Assembly: GCA_963575745.1 (NCBI GenBank)
Contig: CAUYUJ010002725.1
Span: 207,030-244,469, forward strand
Source of the DNA: Prorocentrum cordatum
Lineage: Eukaryota > Sar > Dinophyceae > Prorocentrales > Prorocentraceae
Direction of reading: 5' to 3'
Length of the DNA stretch: 37,440 nt
Below, piece by piece: positions 1 through 8,828 of this stretch. A program made the translations under genes and the position numbers. The stretch's first letter is position 1. Every line of letters begins with the position of its first letter. Under the pieces are notes generated by a model. It made no database searches. It was given only the letters and a program-made list of their open reading frames with translations, and was not told where the DNA came from.

Positions 1-1
1 C

Positions 2-265
2 CGAGGGGCCCCTGCCAGGGACAGGCCCCGCGCGAGGCGACGGCGTCGGCCGTGCAGACGTCGCCAGTTCGCCCAGGACGGCCCAAGCAGCGAGGGCGGA
101 GGCGCGCTGGCGATGGCTCGGTCTGCAGCTCGCCCGGCGCGGCGCCGCCTCGAGCCATGGCGGCCGGGCGGGCCCTCGGCAGGAGCCGCGCGCGCCTTCC
201 AAGCCCTCCCAGCCCTCTCCGTCCTGGGGTCAGCGATCGACGACCAGCCCCTGAGATTTACTTGA
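2..265 (+). CDS. possible 3' exon tail, left edge of window
   Basis: An open frame enters from the left edge and stops with TGA at 263-265. The translation is Arg/Ala/Pro-rich and then becomes more ordinary (a stretch like AFQALPALSVLGSAIDD near the end), with G or C at most third positions. No domain is recognised and no start is visible. The other two frames are also open over much of the stretch because the DNA is very GC-rich, so this may be chance. If real, it is the C-terminal exon of a gene lying to the left. Confidence 0.2.
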   Translation, partial: RGAPARDRPRARRRRRPCRRRQFAQDGPSSEGGGALAMARSAARPARRRLEPWRPGGPSAGAARAFQALPALSVLGSAIDDQPLRFT

Positions 266-278
266 CTCCCAGAGACAG

Positions 279-385
279 TTTCGAGCACCAGGCAAGTACC
301 GAAATTGGAGGGTTTTCAGGTGTCGGGCCCTGGTAGGCGATACTCGTTCGACAGTGTTTCGATATTTTTTTGGGGGTGCTCGAGA
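279..385. mobile_element. small foldback element, family C, copy 1
   Basis: The ends are imperfect inverted repeats: TTTCGAGCACC on the left and GGGTGCTCGAGA on the right. The interior (GGAGGGTTTTCAGGTGTCGG and onward) is repeated with substitutions at 7832-7941, where the terminal repeats are more perfect. The size (about 110 bp), lack of coding capacity and dispersal fit a non-autonomous MITE-like element. No target duplication was identified. Confidence 0.5.
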
Positions 386-512
386 TTATCTTTGGGCTTG
401 GGTCCTTGAGTACGATGGGGGCAACATAGCGCTTGCGTTTCTTTTTGTCCGGTCTCCGCGGAGGCCGCCGGAGACTCCCACGGGGGGGCCCGCGGGTATA
501 CCCCACGGAGGC

Positions 513-550
513 CCCCGTCCGCCCCCCGCGCTCGAGGGGGGCGGACGGGG
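513..550. repeat. perfect 15-bp hairpin
   Basis: Bases 513-527 and 536-550 are perfect reverse complements (CCCCGTCCGCCCCCC) with an 8-base loop. The stem is almost all G/C and lies in a GC-rich stretch (440-690) without a supported gene. No run of T follows it, and a bacterial-type terminator would not apply in this organism. Confidence 0.6.
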
Positions 551-693
551 CACGCACCCGACGACCGAGGGGCGAGGAGGCGCCGCTGGACGAGGCGTAG
601 ATGAGAGTGGCCCTTCGCCAGAGTGACCTTTTGGGTGCGGGCCCAGGGGGATCCCCGGACCTCAGGAGCAACGATAGGGGGGGAACAGGCATT

Positions 694-842
694 GGGGGGA
701 TGCATCGACCCCCAATCGCCCATTGATCGCCAATAGGGGCTGGGAAGCCCCAACCTGCCCAGAAACGTGCGGATTCACTATCGGGGGCCTATCGCCGATC
801 TATTGGCGATGTATCGCCGATTCCAGGTCGGTGCATCCCCCC
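694..842. mobile_element. foldback element with nested inverted repeats
   Basis: The outer arms GGGGGGATGCATCGACC (694-710) and its reverse complement (826-842) differ at one base. A second pair of arms lies inside (ATCGCCAATAG near 725 against CTATTGGCGAT near 790). The element is about 149 bp with no coding potential. The GGCGAT/GCATCG vocabulary resembles the interior of the element at 3085-3345. Confidence 0.55.
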
Positions 843-1640
843 TGTGCCAGTCCCCCCCTTCCGTTGCCCCGTCTCGCGTGCTTGTGTCTGGTCCCCCCCG
901 CGGCCCCCACAAAAGCCGCGCACCGAAGGCCACCTCTTACCCAGGGTCGCTCTGGCAGTCGAGGAGGCGCCGCGTGCGCACCCACCCTGGCCGGGCCAAC
1001 CTCGGCCACGCGCAGAGGGGGGCAGGGGGGGGGGTGGAAGGATTCTCAGAAGCGCCCTGCTTCGAAGGCGCGGGCCTTGTATCTGCAGAGACAGGGCCGG
1101 CGCCTATGAGAAGCAGCCTCGTTCCAAGAAGCCTTCCCCCCTCCCCGCCTCTGAGAAGCCTGCCCCCTCGTTAGGAGGAAAGTCCCTGGAGGCCTCGCGC
1201 GGCGAGTAACAGTTGTATTAGTCAGTCCACACGTCGGCTCCTTCAGCTACGGGTCGACGCTCGTGTAGCGATGCTCGCCAGGAGTGTCTTCAGAAGCCTC
1301 GTGCGCGCCGCCCGTAGAAGAACACCCAGCCCGGCCAGGCCAACCCTGGGCCCCCAGCCCCTTCCACTGCCAAGGGTTAAGTCGGGCGTGCCTCTCTACA
1401 GGAGGAATATTCAAACATAGTCAAAACATAGTCTGGGAACGAGGTTTGGACTATTTTAGGTTACTTGTTTGATCTATTATAGCTATTCTTAAGTTTTCCT
1501 CCAGAATCCGCCTGTAGGGGCACGTGCCCGACTTAAGCCAAGGGCCGCGGGAGGGCGTGTGAGCCGATCGGGTCGTGGGGGTCCACAGGCTGTGCCTGGC
1601 CTGGGGTTGGTGCAGGCTCTTGCAGTCTTCGTGTCAAGGA
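843..1640. other. no gene seen
   Basis: Mixed GC-rich DNA with C and G homopolymers (1017-1035) and a short AT-richer patch at 1400-1500. Several frames are open but none shows consistent coding composition or a recognisable motif. Confidence 0.5.
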
Positions 1641-1664
1641 GGGCGGAGTCGGAGGAGAAGGAGC

Positions 1665-1982
1665 CGCATGAGGAGGAGTCCGAGGAGGAGAATGATGAGG
1701 AGGAGGAGGAGGAGGAGGAGGAGGAGCAAGAGGAGGAGGGAGAGGAGGAGGGAGGCCGAGGAGGAGGAGGGAGGGAGGAGAGGGGGAGGAGGAGGGGAGG
1801 AGGAGGAGGAGGAGGAGGAGGAGGAGGAGGAGGAGGAAGAGCAGGAGGAGGAGGAGGAGGGAGGAGCAGGAGGAGGATGAGGATGAGGAGGAGAAGGGAG
1901 AGGAGGAGGAGGAGGAGCATGAGGAGGAGGAGGAGGAGGAGGAGCGCGAGGAGGAGGGAGCGGGAGGAGGAGGGGACGGAAT
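1665..1982. repeat. (GAG)n purine tract
   Basis: About 320 bases of nearly uninterrupted GAG/GGA on the plus strand, with occasional C, T or AGG changes. The long Glu-, Arg- and Gly-rich open frames here come from the repeat and are not called as genes. Confidence 0.9.
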
Positions 1983-2439
1983 GAGGAGGCGGGATGATGG
2001 TTAAGGGCGGTAGGTCATCACTCCCCTTTCCTCGTCATCCTTGTTGTCGGTACTCCTCCTCCCCGTCGTCTTCCCCCTCTTCCCTCTCCTTGCTGGACAC
2101 GTCTGGCGCACTCATTGCATAGTCAGCATCACCCATGGGTCAGAAGTGTGGTGAGGTGCTGCTCTTGATAATCACCATGATGCCAGCACGTTCCCCCCCC
2201 CCACACACACAGTGGCTCAATGCAGCATGGGGCGCAGCATGGGGCGTCGTCTATGGAGCGCCGCGATGAGGTGCAACCCATGATGCGTTTCTCGGTTCAG
2301 TCTAGCCGGGCGGTTCCTCATGAAGAATGCGAGGTCGTCAGCTCCACCGGCCGTCGCCAACTCAAGTGCTCGATCCAAATGCCACACACCCGCCCGTAAC
2401 GTGTCGGCAGCGCTCAACTGGCGTGAAGACGCGAGGGCC

Positions 2440-2840
2440 CCCCATATGCAGATCCACGGCTCGGGCGGGCGAGAGTGCTAAGGACGATGACCTGATGGCG
2501 AGGGCGGCGGCGACGACGACGACGACGTCGATGACATTGATGCCGACGGTGTCGTTGGTGACGACGACGATGGTGACGATGATGGTGGCGACGACGACGA
2601 CGAAGATGACGATGGTTGCGATGATGGTGATGATGATAATGATGCTGATGATGATGGTGATGATTATTATGGCAGTGGCAGTAATGACGCCCGCGATGAT
2701 CGATGGCCCTGATAAGGATGAAGAAGTGCGCGCGCGCAGGATTCCAGAAATCCCGGCAGGATTCGCCACTGTACAGCCACTAGGTGTTCATATCAGACGT
2801 GTGTTGAGCACATCTATGCTGACACGCTGAGACGACACGT
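2440..2840 (+). repeat. diverged copy of a (GAY)n-containing element
   Basis: A GAT/GAC-rich tract (2485-2690) is framed by sequence shared with 6320-6640 and 14484-14803. On the left is a segment like CAGATCCACGGCTCG; on the right are GATGAAGAAGTG and a block ending near TGTGTTGA. This is the most diverged of three copies. Asp-rich frames result from the repeat. The flanking 1983-2439 and 2841-3084 contain no supported gene. Confidence 0.5.
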
Positions 2841-3084
2841 GGTTTTGGAATCATGGTGACATACGCGCTGAGACAGGCGAGTGTGGCCGGCATGGTATGT
2901 GATTTTGGGCAGAGTGGGCCTGGCGCGTGCGTTGCTGAAGGTTTCTGGCATGCGCGCGCGTGGCCCGCATGGTCCCTCCTTTGACGTCGCGGCAACCGAT
3001 TTGATTGCCCGTCTGTTTCGACGACTTGCGCTCGCAGATATCTGGCATTGTTGTTTGAACTAGATCGTGGTATTACACTCATCT

Positions 3085-3345
3085 AGGCCTCCTAGATGGG
3101 ACCCGAGTAGATGGGGTCGGAGGATCGCGCTGCATCTCTGATGCATCGACGGTGAGGCTCGATGCGGAGCCCGACTTTCGCCACGCCGACGGCGCCAAGG
3201 CATCGCGGGCATCGCAGGTGCATCGCCACTACATCGTCAATGCATCGCCGATGCATCGCCGATGCATCGCCGATGCATCGCCGATGTAACGGCGATGCGG
3301 CGCGATCCTCGGACCCCATCTCTTCCGACCCCATCCAGGAGGCCT
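3085..3345. mobile_element. 261-bp foldback element with ~50-bp terminal inverted repeats
   Basis: The left arm starts AGGCCTCCTAGATGGG and the right arm, reverse-complemented, starts AGGCCTCCTGGATGGG. The arms continue through GATGGGGTCGGAGGATCGCG (3110 onward) against its complement at 3294-3320 with two mismatches over 27 bases. The interior carries five tandem copies of an 11-base GATGCATCGCC-type unit (3236-3290). No gene is present. It is a MITE-like or foldback element of unknown superfamily; no clear target duplication was seen. Confidence 0.65.
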
Positions 3346-3849
3346 CTTACCCAGGCGTACGTATGTACTGTATACCCATGTATGCTGGAGCACAGCAGCG
3401 GTGTCGACGGAGTTTGATACGTGCGCTCGAGGGCGCGCGCACGTGGCCCGCATCGTGCTGTTCGATAGGTCGTATGACAAAGCGCGCTAGTTAGACCAAT
3501 GCGCAGGCACCGAGTGATGTGGTTTGACCCGGATGAGGCGGAGAGGCGATACCAGCCACTGGCATGGTTCCATCCCACTTTTTGTTTGGGGATGAGCGAT
3601 CGTGCACCGGACAACCACGGTCTCGGTGGGGAGGGGGAACGAGTAAGTCTCTTGGAGGAGAGAAGAGATAGCGAAAAGGGCTTGCGCCCTCCTTCGCCAG
3701 CAATCCAGGCAGATCGCGCGTCTGGAACGCGTGAATTCTGGGCGTTGGGGCTGCCCGCTCCCCCTCCTCTTCCTTCCTGCTCTCCTGGCCTTTCCTTTCT
3801 CCCTTACCATCGGCTTCGATTCCTGTCAGTCCTCCGCTTCCGCTTCCAC
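3346..3849. other. no gene seen
   Basis: Unique-looking DNA with several overlapping open frames on both strands. None has coherent coding composition, a domain motif or bordering splice consensus. Confidence 0.4.
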
Positions 3850-3962
3850 CCTCCTCCTCCTCCTCCTCCTCCTCCTCCTCCTCCTCCTCTTCCTCTTCCT
3901 CTTCCTTCCCTTCCTGCTCCTCCTCTACCTCCTCCATATCTTCCTTCCCCTCGTACTCTTCT
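3850..3962. repeat. (CCT)n tract
   Basis: Tandem CCT/CTC with scattered substitutions on the plus strand, giving spurious Leu/Pro and Glu/Gly frames. Confidence 0.85.
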
Positions 3963-3984
3963 TCCCCTTCCTCTTGATGACCTC

Positions 3985-4300
3985 CTGGGGGCTTCTTCGG
4001 GGCGACTGGGGGGTCTTGTTGGGGCCCTCTTGGGCCGTCTCAGGTCCCTCTTGGGCCTTCTTGTGTTCCGCTTGACTGTCTTTGCAGGCCCTCTTGGAGA
4101 CATCTTGGGCCTTCTTGGGTTTTTGTTGGGCGCATGGAAATTCGTGATTCAAATTTCTTGAGTCCCTCTTGGGGGTACTCGTCGGGCCCTCTTGTGGCGT
4201 CTTGGGGGCCTCTTTGGCCATTTGTGTGCCTACCATGGTGCGTCTTGGGGCCCTCACGGGCCGTCTTGGGCTCCTGAGGCTGTCTTCGGAGCCTCCTGGT
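3985..4300. repeat. degenerate CTTGGG-type minisatellite
   Basis: Irregular copies of words like GGCCCTCTTGGGCCGTCTT recur through the stretch. On the minus strand they read as Gln-Glu-Gly-Pro-rich frames, a by-product of the repeat. Confidence 0.55.
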
Positions 4301-4954
4301 GGCATCTTCGATGTCTGGGAGCTCCTGGCAGTGCGGTGGCAACCCTGCTGGAATTCTCTATAGCCTCAGAGCGGCCACAATGCCAAATGAAGCGTATCTC
4401 TGCAGTTTCGTATCGCGCAGCGCCTTCTCCAAATTCCCTCCAGAGGCTCCGCTCCAGCAATTAGCTCTTTTCCTTTACGCCCGAACTCTGGTCGTGATTA
4501 TTGTTGGCTTGGTCAGCCCTTCGTAAACTTCATGTTGTATCTGTTACTGTACGCCGCTGCTGGTCGTGCCTCCGAGGTTCGGGCCTGCCAGCTTTGAGCC
4601 GATACGATGTCTCGGGTGACTCGTGTCGTCTAGTTTTTCTTGTCTCTCCCATCTTTCTCGTCGTCGTCCTCCTGCTGATCCCTCATTTGTTCTGGTTGCT
4701 TTTACATTTCGCAGGGAGCAGGATATGTCCGCCCTGACCAGCGCCTGCGGTAGGCAACACATCACTTTTGGATTTACTGGCCTATCCTCGATTTGAGGCC
4801 GGGCCCCGTTGAAGTCTCCTGCTCTCCCCCTCATCCTCCTCCTTCTCCTCCTCCTCCTCCTCCGCCTCTCCTTCGGACAGTGATAGGATGTACTGGCCTA
4901 TCCGCGATGTGACTTCGCATCAGGAGGCTGGATGCCATTGTTGAGCACACTCGC
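4301..4954. other. no gene seen; short repeated word
   Basis: No supported gene. The word TACTGGCCTATCC occurs at about 4776 and 4890 with similar flanks, and a short CCT tract lies at 4828-4865. Confidence 0.4.
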
Positions 4955-5135
4955 TTACAGTGGGGGCCCATACCAAGAAACACCCTGCTTGCCTCCAGGA
5001 TGCCCTTGGTTTCTTGGGTTTCGATTGTTTTGCTGTGGGAGGCGTGACGCTCCCACACCAAGAATCAATGGACGTCCTGGGGTCTCAGGGTTGGATTTCT
5101 CGTCGAAGGTTTCTTGTGGACTGGCCTCCACTGTA
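4955..5135. mobile_element. MITE family B, copy 1 (TA ends)
   Basis: The element starts TACAGTGGGGGCCCATACC and ends with CCACTGTA. Reverse-complemented, the right end reads TACAGTGGAGGCCAGTCCAC, so the two ends form an imperfect terminal inverted repeat of about 27 bp. Both termini carry TA, consistent with a TA target duplication (Tc1/mariner, Stowaway style). The interior contains CAAGAATCAATGGACGTCCT, also present in copy 2. It is non-coding. Confidence 0.65.
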
Positions 5136-5247
5136 TCCGCAATTTGACTTCGATGGATACTCTTTGCATTGGCCCCTCTGGCTGAACGCTTTCTTTCCTC
5201 CCAGCAGCGCTCATGCGCTCCAGCGGTTTCCGAGTTCTGGTGCGCTC

Positions 5248-5427
5248 TACAGTGGGGGCCCATGCCAAGAGACACCTTGCTTGCCTCCAGGGTGCCCTTG
5301 GTTTCTTGGGTTTCGATGACTTTGCGGTAGAAAGCGCGACCTTCCCACACCAAGAATCAATGGACGTCCTGGGGTTTCAGGGTAGGGTTTCTTGTGAAAG
5401 GTTTCGTGTGGACTGGCTTCCACTGTA
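5248..5427. mobile_element. MITE family B, copy 2 (TA ends)
   Basis: A copy of 4955-5135 in the same orientation, 112 bp downstream, with the same TACAGTGG ends, TA termini and conserved interior word CAAGAATCAATGGACGTCCT. Substitutions are scattered throughout. A third, partial copy retaining the right end (GTGGACTGGCCTCCGCTGTG) lies at about 6695-6755. Confidence 0.65.
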
Positions 5428-6040
5428 TTTTCTCCGCCTGAGAGTGCCTCTAACCAACTTGATGACACAAGTCTTGTGCATTTCCTTATCAGCCTTCCCC
5501 TCTCGTCGAGCCCACCGCCAAGGCACGGATATTCGGCCGCAGCTGCGCCCTGTGAAATCGTTGGTAGGCTATAGCTCCTGAGGCTCACGCGGATGCAGGG
5601 CTGCGTGCGGCATCGAAGTAGTTCTCCCTATCGTCTCCTAGTCGATGTTTGTGGTGCGCTGATGACCGTGCTGCTGTCACAACCGCCCGCATCTCCGCCC
5701 CTCTGGCGGATCATCCCGCTCCCACCTCCCCTTTCGGAACAAGCTCTAGACCGGCCACGGAATCGAGCCGCCCCGCCCCTCTCCCCCCCCCCTTCAGGTG
5801 TTTTGCTTTGACGCGACGGGCCCCTCATAGGCAGTAAACTGAAGACGGGACTGGAGAGACAGCGGACTGCATCCCTGCCTCCTCGCATCCCTGTGATACG
5901 TGCTGACTGGAACACGAGACCACAGCTCCTCAGGAACCTTTACAGCCTTGCGCCTCCTGGTGGGCTGGCATCAGCTGTGGCCATCCGCGCGGAGGCCACC
6001 TACCATGCTCGAGCACACGCCCCACCAGCCCACTCATAAC
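5428..6040. other. no gene seen
   Basis: Ordinary-complexity DNA with short open frames on both strands but no coherent coding signal, splice pair or repeat. Confidence 0.4.
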
Positions 6041-6043
6041 CTC

Positions 6044-6677
6044 GTGGCAACACTCAAGACGGGCGTGAGTGCATTTACAGTCGACCCGCATGATAAGGAT
6101 GGGCAACCTTCCCAAGGGTACCCTTGTATCCCTGCCTCCTCAGCCCATCCTTGGCCACTTTCGTTGGCCGCGCCCCGCTAGCAAAGCTTCGACATGGCCT
6201 GCCAAGGCCCTTGCATCCTTACCGCGCATCCTTACTATACGGGTCGACCGTACCCATCGGGATGGGATTTGGTCGCGAATCTCGAGTGGCCCAGCGACGC
6301 GCGGACCCGGCTCTCGCAGATCCATGGCTCGCGCGGGCGCGTGATGCTGGTGGCGACGACACCGTCGACAACGACGATGACGATCATGGTGATGGTAATC
6401 GTGGTGGCGATGATAACGAGGGCGACGACATCGTTGACGATGATGACGATTGTGGTGATGATGACGACGACTGTGGTAATGATGCTGGTGACGATGACTT
6501 TGGCAATGGTGATGAGTATGGTGCTGACGAGGGATGAAGAAGTGAGCCCGCCGAAATGCTGCAAGTCCGACTTTGCCGCATTGAGGACCAAGGGTGTTCG
6601 TATGCGTTTGGAGAAAACTGTGTTGAACGTTTGTCCCTTCCAGCCGCGTTTCGGCTTGCCATCGTTTGTTCAACGGT
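6044..6677 (+). repeat. 634-bp segment duplicated at 14207-14840, copy 1
   Basis: Nearly identical to 14207-14840 (a handful of substitutions seen, for example GCATTTACAG/GCAGTTACAG and ATCGTTGACG/ATCGGTGACG). It contains a family A MITE (6076-6252) and a GAT/GAC-rich tract (6350-6535). The Asp-rich frames are repeat products. Confidence 0.85.
6076..6252. mobile_element. MITE family A, copy 1 (TA target site)
   Basis: The left end is TA then CAGTCGACCCGCATGATAAG; the right end, reverse-complemented, is TA then CGGTCGACCCGTATAGTAAG. That is a terminal inverted repeat of about 24 bp with TA on both sides. Copies lie at 7395-7570, 14239-14415 and 16783-16957, all 175-177 bp. The size, TA duplication and CAGT-type terminus fit a Stowaway-like element mobilised by a Tc1/mariner transposase. 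Confidence 0.7.
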
Positions 6678-7394
6678 CAGGCCCAATGGGATCGCTGATT
6701 GATCGGATTTGGGTTTCTTGAGGGAGGTCTCTTGTGGACTGGCCTCCGCTGTGTAGCCCTGACAGATCCCCAGGGGTCTCCCGCCTCGCCCGCGCCGCGC
6801 TCCGTGGACGCCAGGCCCCGGCACTCTGGTTGACCCACAAGGGGATGCAGCTACAAGGGGGTGTGTGCAAGGGATCTGGTGCAACGGATTTGTGCCTTGC
6901 AGTGGATTTGGGGCGGGCAATACATTCCCTGGCCCAGGGCTCGTTTCGATTCCTCCGATTCGATTCGGTTCGACTTTGATGGATTCCGATTCCAATTCGA
7001 TTCGACTTCAGATGCCGATCCCTCAATGGAGGCCTGCTAGCCTGCCGATTTCCGCCGATCCGATTCATTTCGATCGCCGATCCGACTTGTCGATTCGATT
7101 CTGGGCTCTCCTGGATTTGTTGGTTGCGGTAGTTTGGGGGCGTGCTATACATTCGGGGGCGCAAATGTACTGCTGGATTCTCGCGTGAGTGCATTGGTTG
7201 CAATACACTGCAATGCAATCACCCGGCGCAGTACATTTGCAATACGATTGCCCCCTTTCAGCTGGACCCCCTTTTGGGTCACTCAAGACACTCTCCCAGA
7301 CCCCCGACGTCGTGACTTTCTCACCAGGTCGACTCCCTTCCCCGGGGCCCTGGTTTTTCATCCTGAATCGTATTTTGACTGTCCCGAGGCCCGG
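6678..7394. repeat. partial MITE B, CGATTC minisatellite and small foldback
   Basis: Three things are visible. A partial family B right end lies at 6695-6755. Degenerate CGATTC/CCGATT words run through 6945-7112. A foldback follows in which CAAATGTACTGC (near 7163) pairs perfectly with GCAGTACATTTG (near 7230). A GGGCGTGCTATACATTC-type word occurs near 6912 and 7138. No gene is supported. Confidence 0.45.
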
Positions 7395-7570
7395 CACAGT
7401 CAACCCGCACAGTAAGGACGGCTAACCTTCCCAAGGGTACCCTTGCATCCTTCCCCTTCGGGCCATCCTTGGCCGCTCTCGCTGGCCGCGCCTTGCTCGC
7501 AAAGTGTCGACATTGCCTACCAAATCCCTTGCATCCTTACCGTGCATCCTTATCACACTGGTTGGCCGTA
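7395..7570. mobile_element. MITE family A, copy 3
   Basis: Starts CAGTCAACCCGCACAGTAAG and ends with the complement of CGGCCAACCAGTGTGATAAG. The interior keeps the AACCTTCCCAAGGGTACCC block of the other copies. TA follows the right end; the left target base pair has changed to CA. Confidence 0.6.
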
Positions 7571-7831
7571 AGGGCCCCCGGAGATCGAACATAGCGAAAC
7601 ACTTCCCGTGGCGCTCTGTGACACAGCGCGCGGTGGTCGGGGCTTGGTGCTGCCCAAATTTGGCCTCACCCGCGCGGCCTGCCGCGGCCGCCGGGCCCCG
7701 GTGGCCCAGGTGACCTCTGGGTATTCTGCCCCCCTCGGCCCTGCATATCTCGAAGAAGAAGAGCAAGTGGCAGAAACATAAATGTTAGGCCTATGATGTT
7801 CCAACCTACTTTAGCAATGATCACCAGAACG

Positions 7832-7941
7832 AATTTCGAGCACCAGGAAACTACCGAAACTGGAGGGCTTTCACGTGTCGGGCCCTGGGAGGCGATGCTC
7901 GTTCGACACTGTTACGATACTTTTTCTGCGTGCTCGAAATT
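7832..7941. mobile_element. small foldback element, family C, copy 2
   Basis: Begins AATTTCGAGCAC and ends GTGCTCGAAATT, a perfect inverted repeat. The interior aligns with 279-385. Confidence 0.55.
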
Positions 7942-7993
7942 ATTTCTGTGGGGGTAGTCACGAGGGGAGCAACATAATCTTAGGCGCTCTGCG

Positions 7994-8098
7994 AGGATTT
8001 CTCGGATCCGCGCTGGGCCCTCCCGGCCGCGCCTCCGGCACAGCCCCTGGTGTGCTCCGCGCACCAGGGAGGGGGTCCCCCGCAGATCCGAGAAATCC
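7994..8098. repeat. inverted repeat with 14-bp perfect stem
   Basis: GGATTTCTCGGATC near 7996 pairs with GATCCGAGAAATCC near 8083, with a second nested stem (CCCTGGTG / CACCAGGG). It is adjacent to the family C element and may be a separate foldback insertion. Confidence 0.5.
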
Positions 8099-8195
8099 GC
8101 GCGGACCGTCTCGAGTTTGTGCTTATTCCCCAATCAGTACTTGCACTGAAGGGTTCCTAGCGGATATTGAAAGATTTGGCGACAGTTTCCCGCTG

Positions 8196-8745
8196 ATTTT
8201 GGTGGCCGGCTGGGGTTCCCAGTTCCGGGTTCCCGGGTTCCTGGTTATGGGTTCCGGGCCGATTTCGGCGGGTTCCGGGTTCCTGGGTTGACGGTCGATC
8301 TCCTTTCCGATCTCTGTATCGATCCCATTTCAAACCATCCATTGATAGGGTTTTTTCTTTGGTGTAATGTTGTTCGTCCTCCTCCAATATCTCGCGACCG
8401 CCCGGGCCCACGGATCCCCAAGAGTGTCCAGGGACGACGCAGTGAGCAGGCGTGTAGAGAGGCGTAATTCACCAGTCGTCGAATGTAGGTGTGTCTGGGT
8501 TCCCAGATCTCAACCCACCGTTTCAAGCGCCTTCCTGCCTCAAGAGTCGATCTGTTTTGGTGTTTCTATTTCTTGGCGGGCCCAAACCCAATGTACATTA
8601 TCCGCCTTCCCACTTCATGTTTCTTCTCCCGACCGGCGTGTAACTCACAGGCAGCCTCACCAGGGAAGCGTCGCGACGCCCAGGCACAGTAAGAGCGTGC
8701 AGAGCAGAAGTCAAGGAATGACGTGGCACCGCACTCATCGAGAAC
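8196..8745. repeat. GGGTTCC minisatellite, then no gene seen
   Basis: Degenerate GGGTTCC/GGTTCCGG words fill 8205-8290. From 8291 to 8745 no supported gene or repeat is seen; this is the 5' flank of the gene at 8829. Confidence 0.45.
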
Positions 8746-8766
8746 CCGTATTCGTTTTGGCTCTAC
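8746..8766 (+). other. possible degenerate relict spliced leader
   Basis: The sequence CCGTATTCGTTTTGGCTCTAC matches 16 of the 21 bases of the core dinoflagellate spliced leader, including an intact TTTTGGCTC, about 62 bases before the start codon of the cysteine-rich gene. Genomic leader remnants upstream of genes are known in dinoflagellates and mark retroposed mRNAs. The match is weak enough to be chance. Confidence 0.25.
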
Positions 8767-8828
8767 CAGTTTTGACCCAGGCCTCCTGAGATTGAGCGCC
8801 CCCTTAGCCCCGACCCGGCTCCCGACGC

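Noticed and set aside
513-550. A transcription terminator hairpin
   Set aside because: No U tract and not a prokaryotic context; kept only as a hairpin.
1559-1984. Long Glu/Gly/Arg-rich open frames over GAG tracts (also at 17157-17700, 35666-35860 and on the complementary strands of the CCT tracts)
   Set aside because: They result from trinucleotide repeats that stay open in every frame; no non-repeat coding context.
6194-6721. Asp-rich or Met/Thr-rich proteins over the GAT/GAC tract (also 2327-2830 and 14357-14840)
   Set aside because: The microsatellite explains the composition and the duplicated copy reproduces it without sign of selection.
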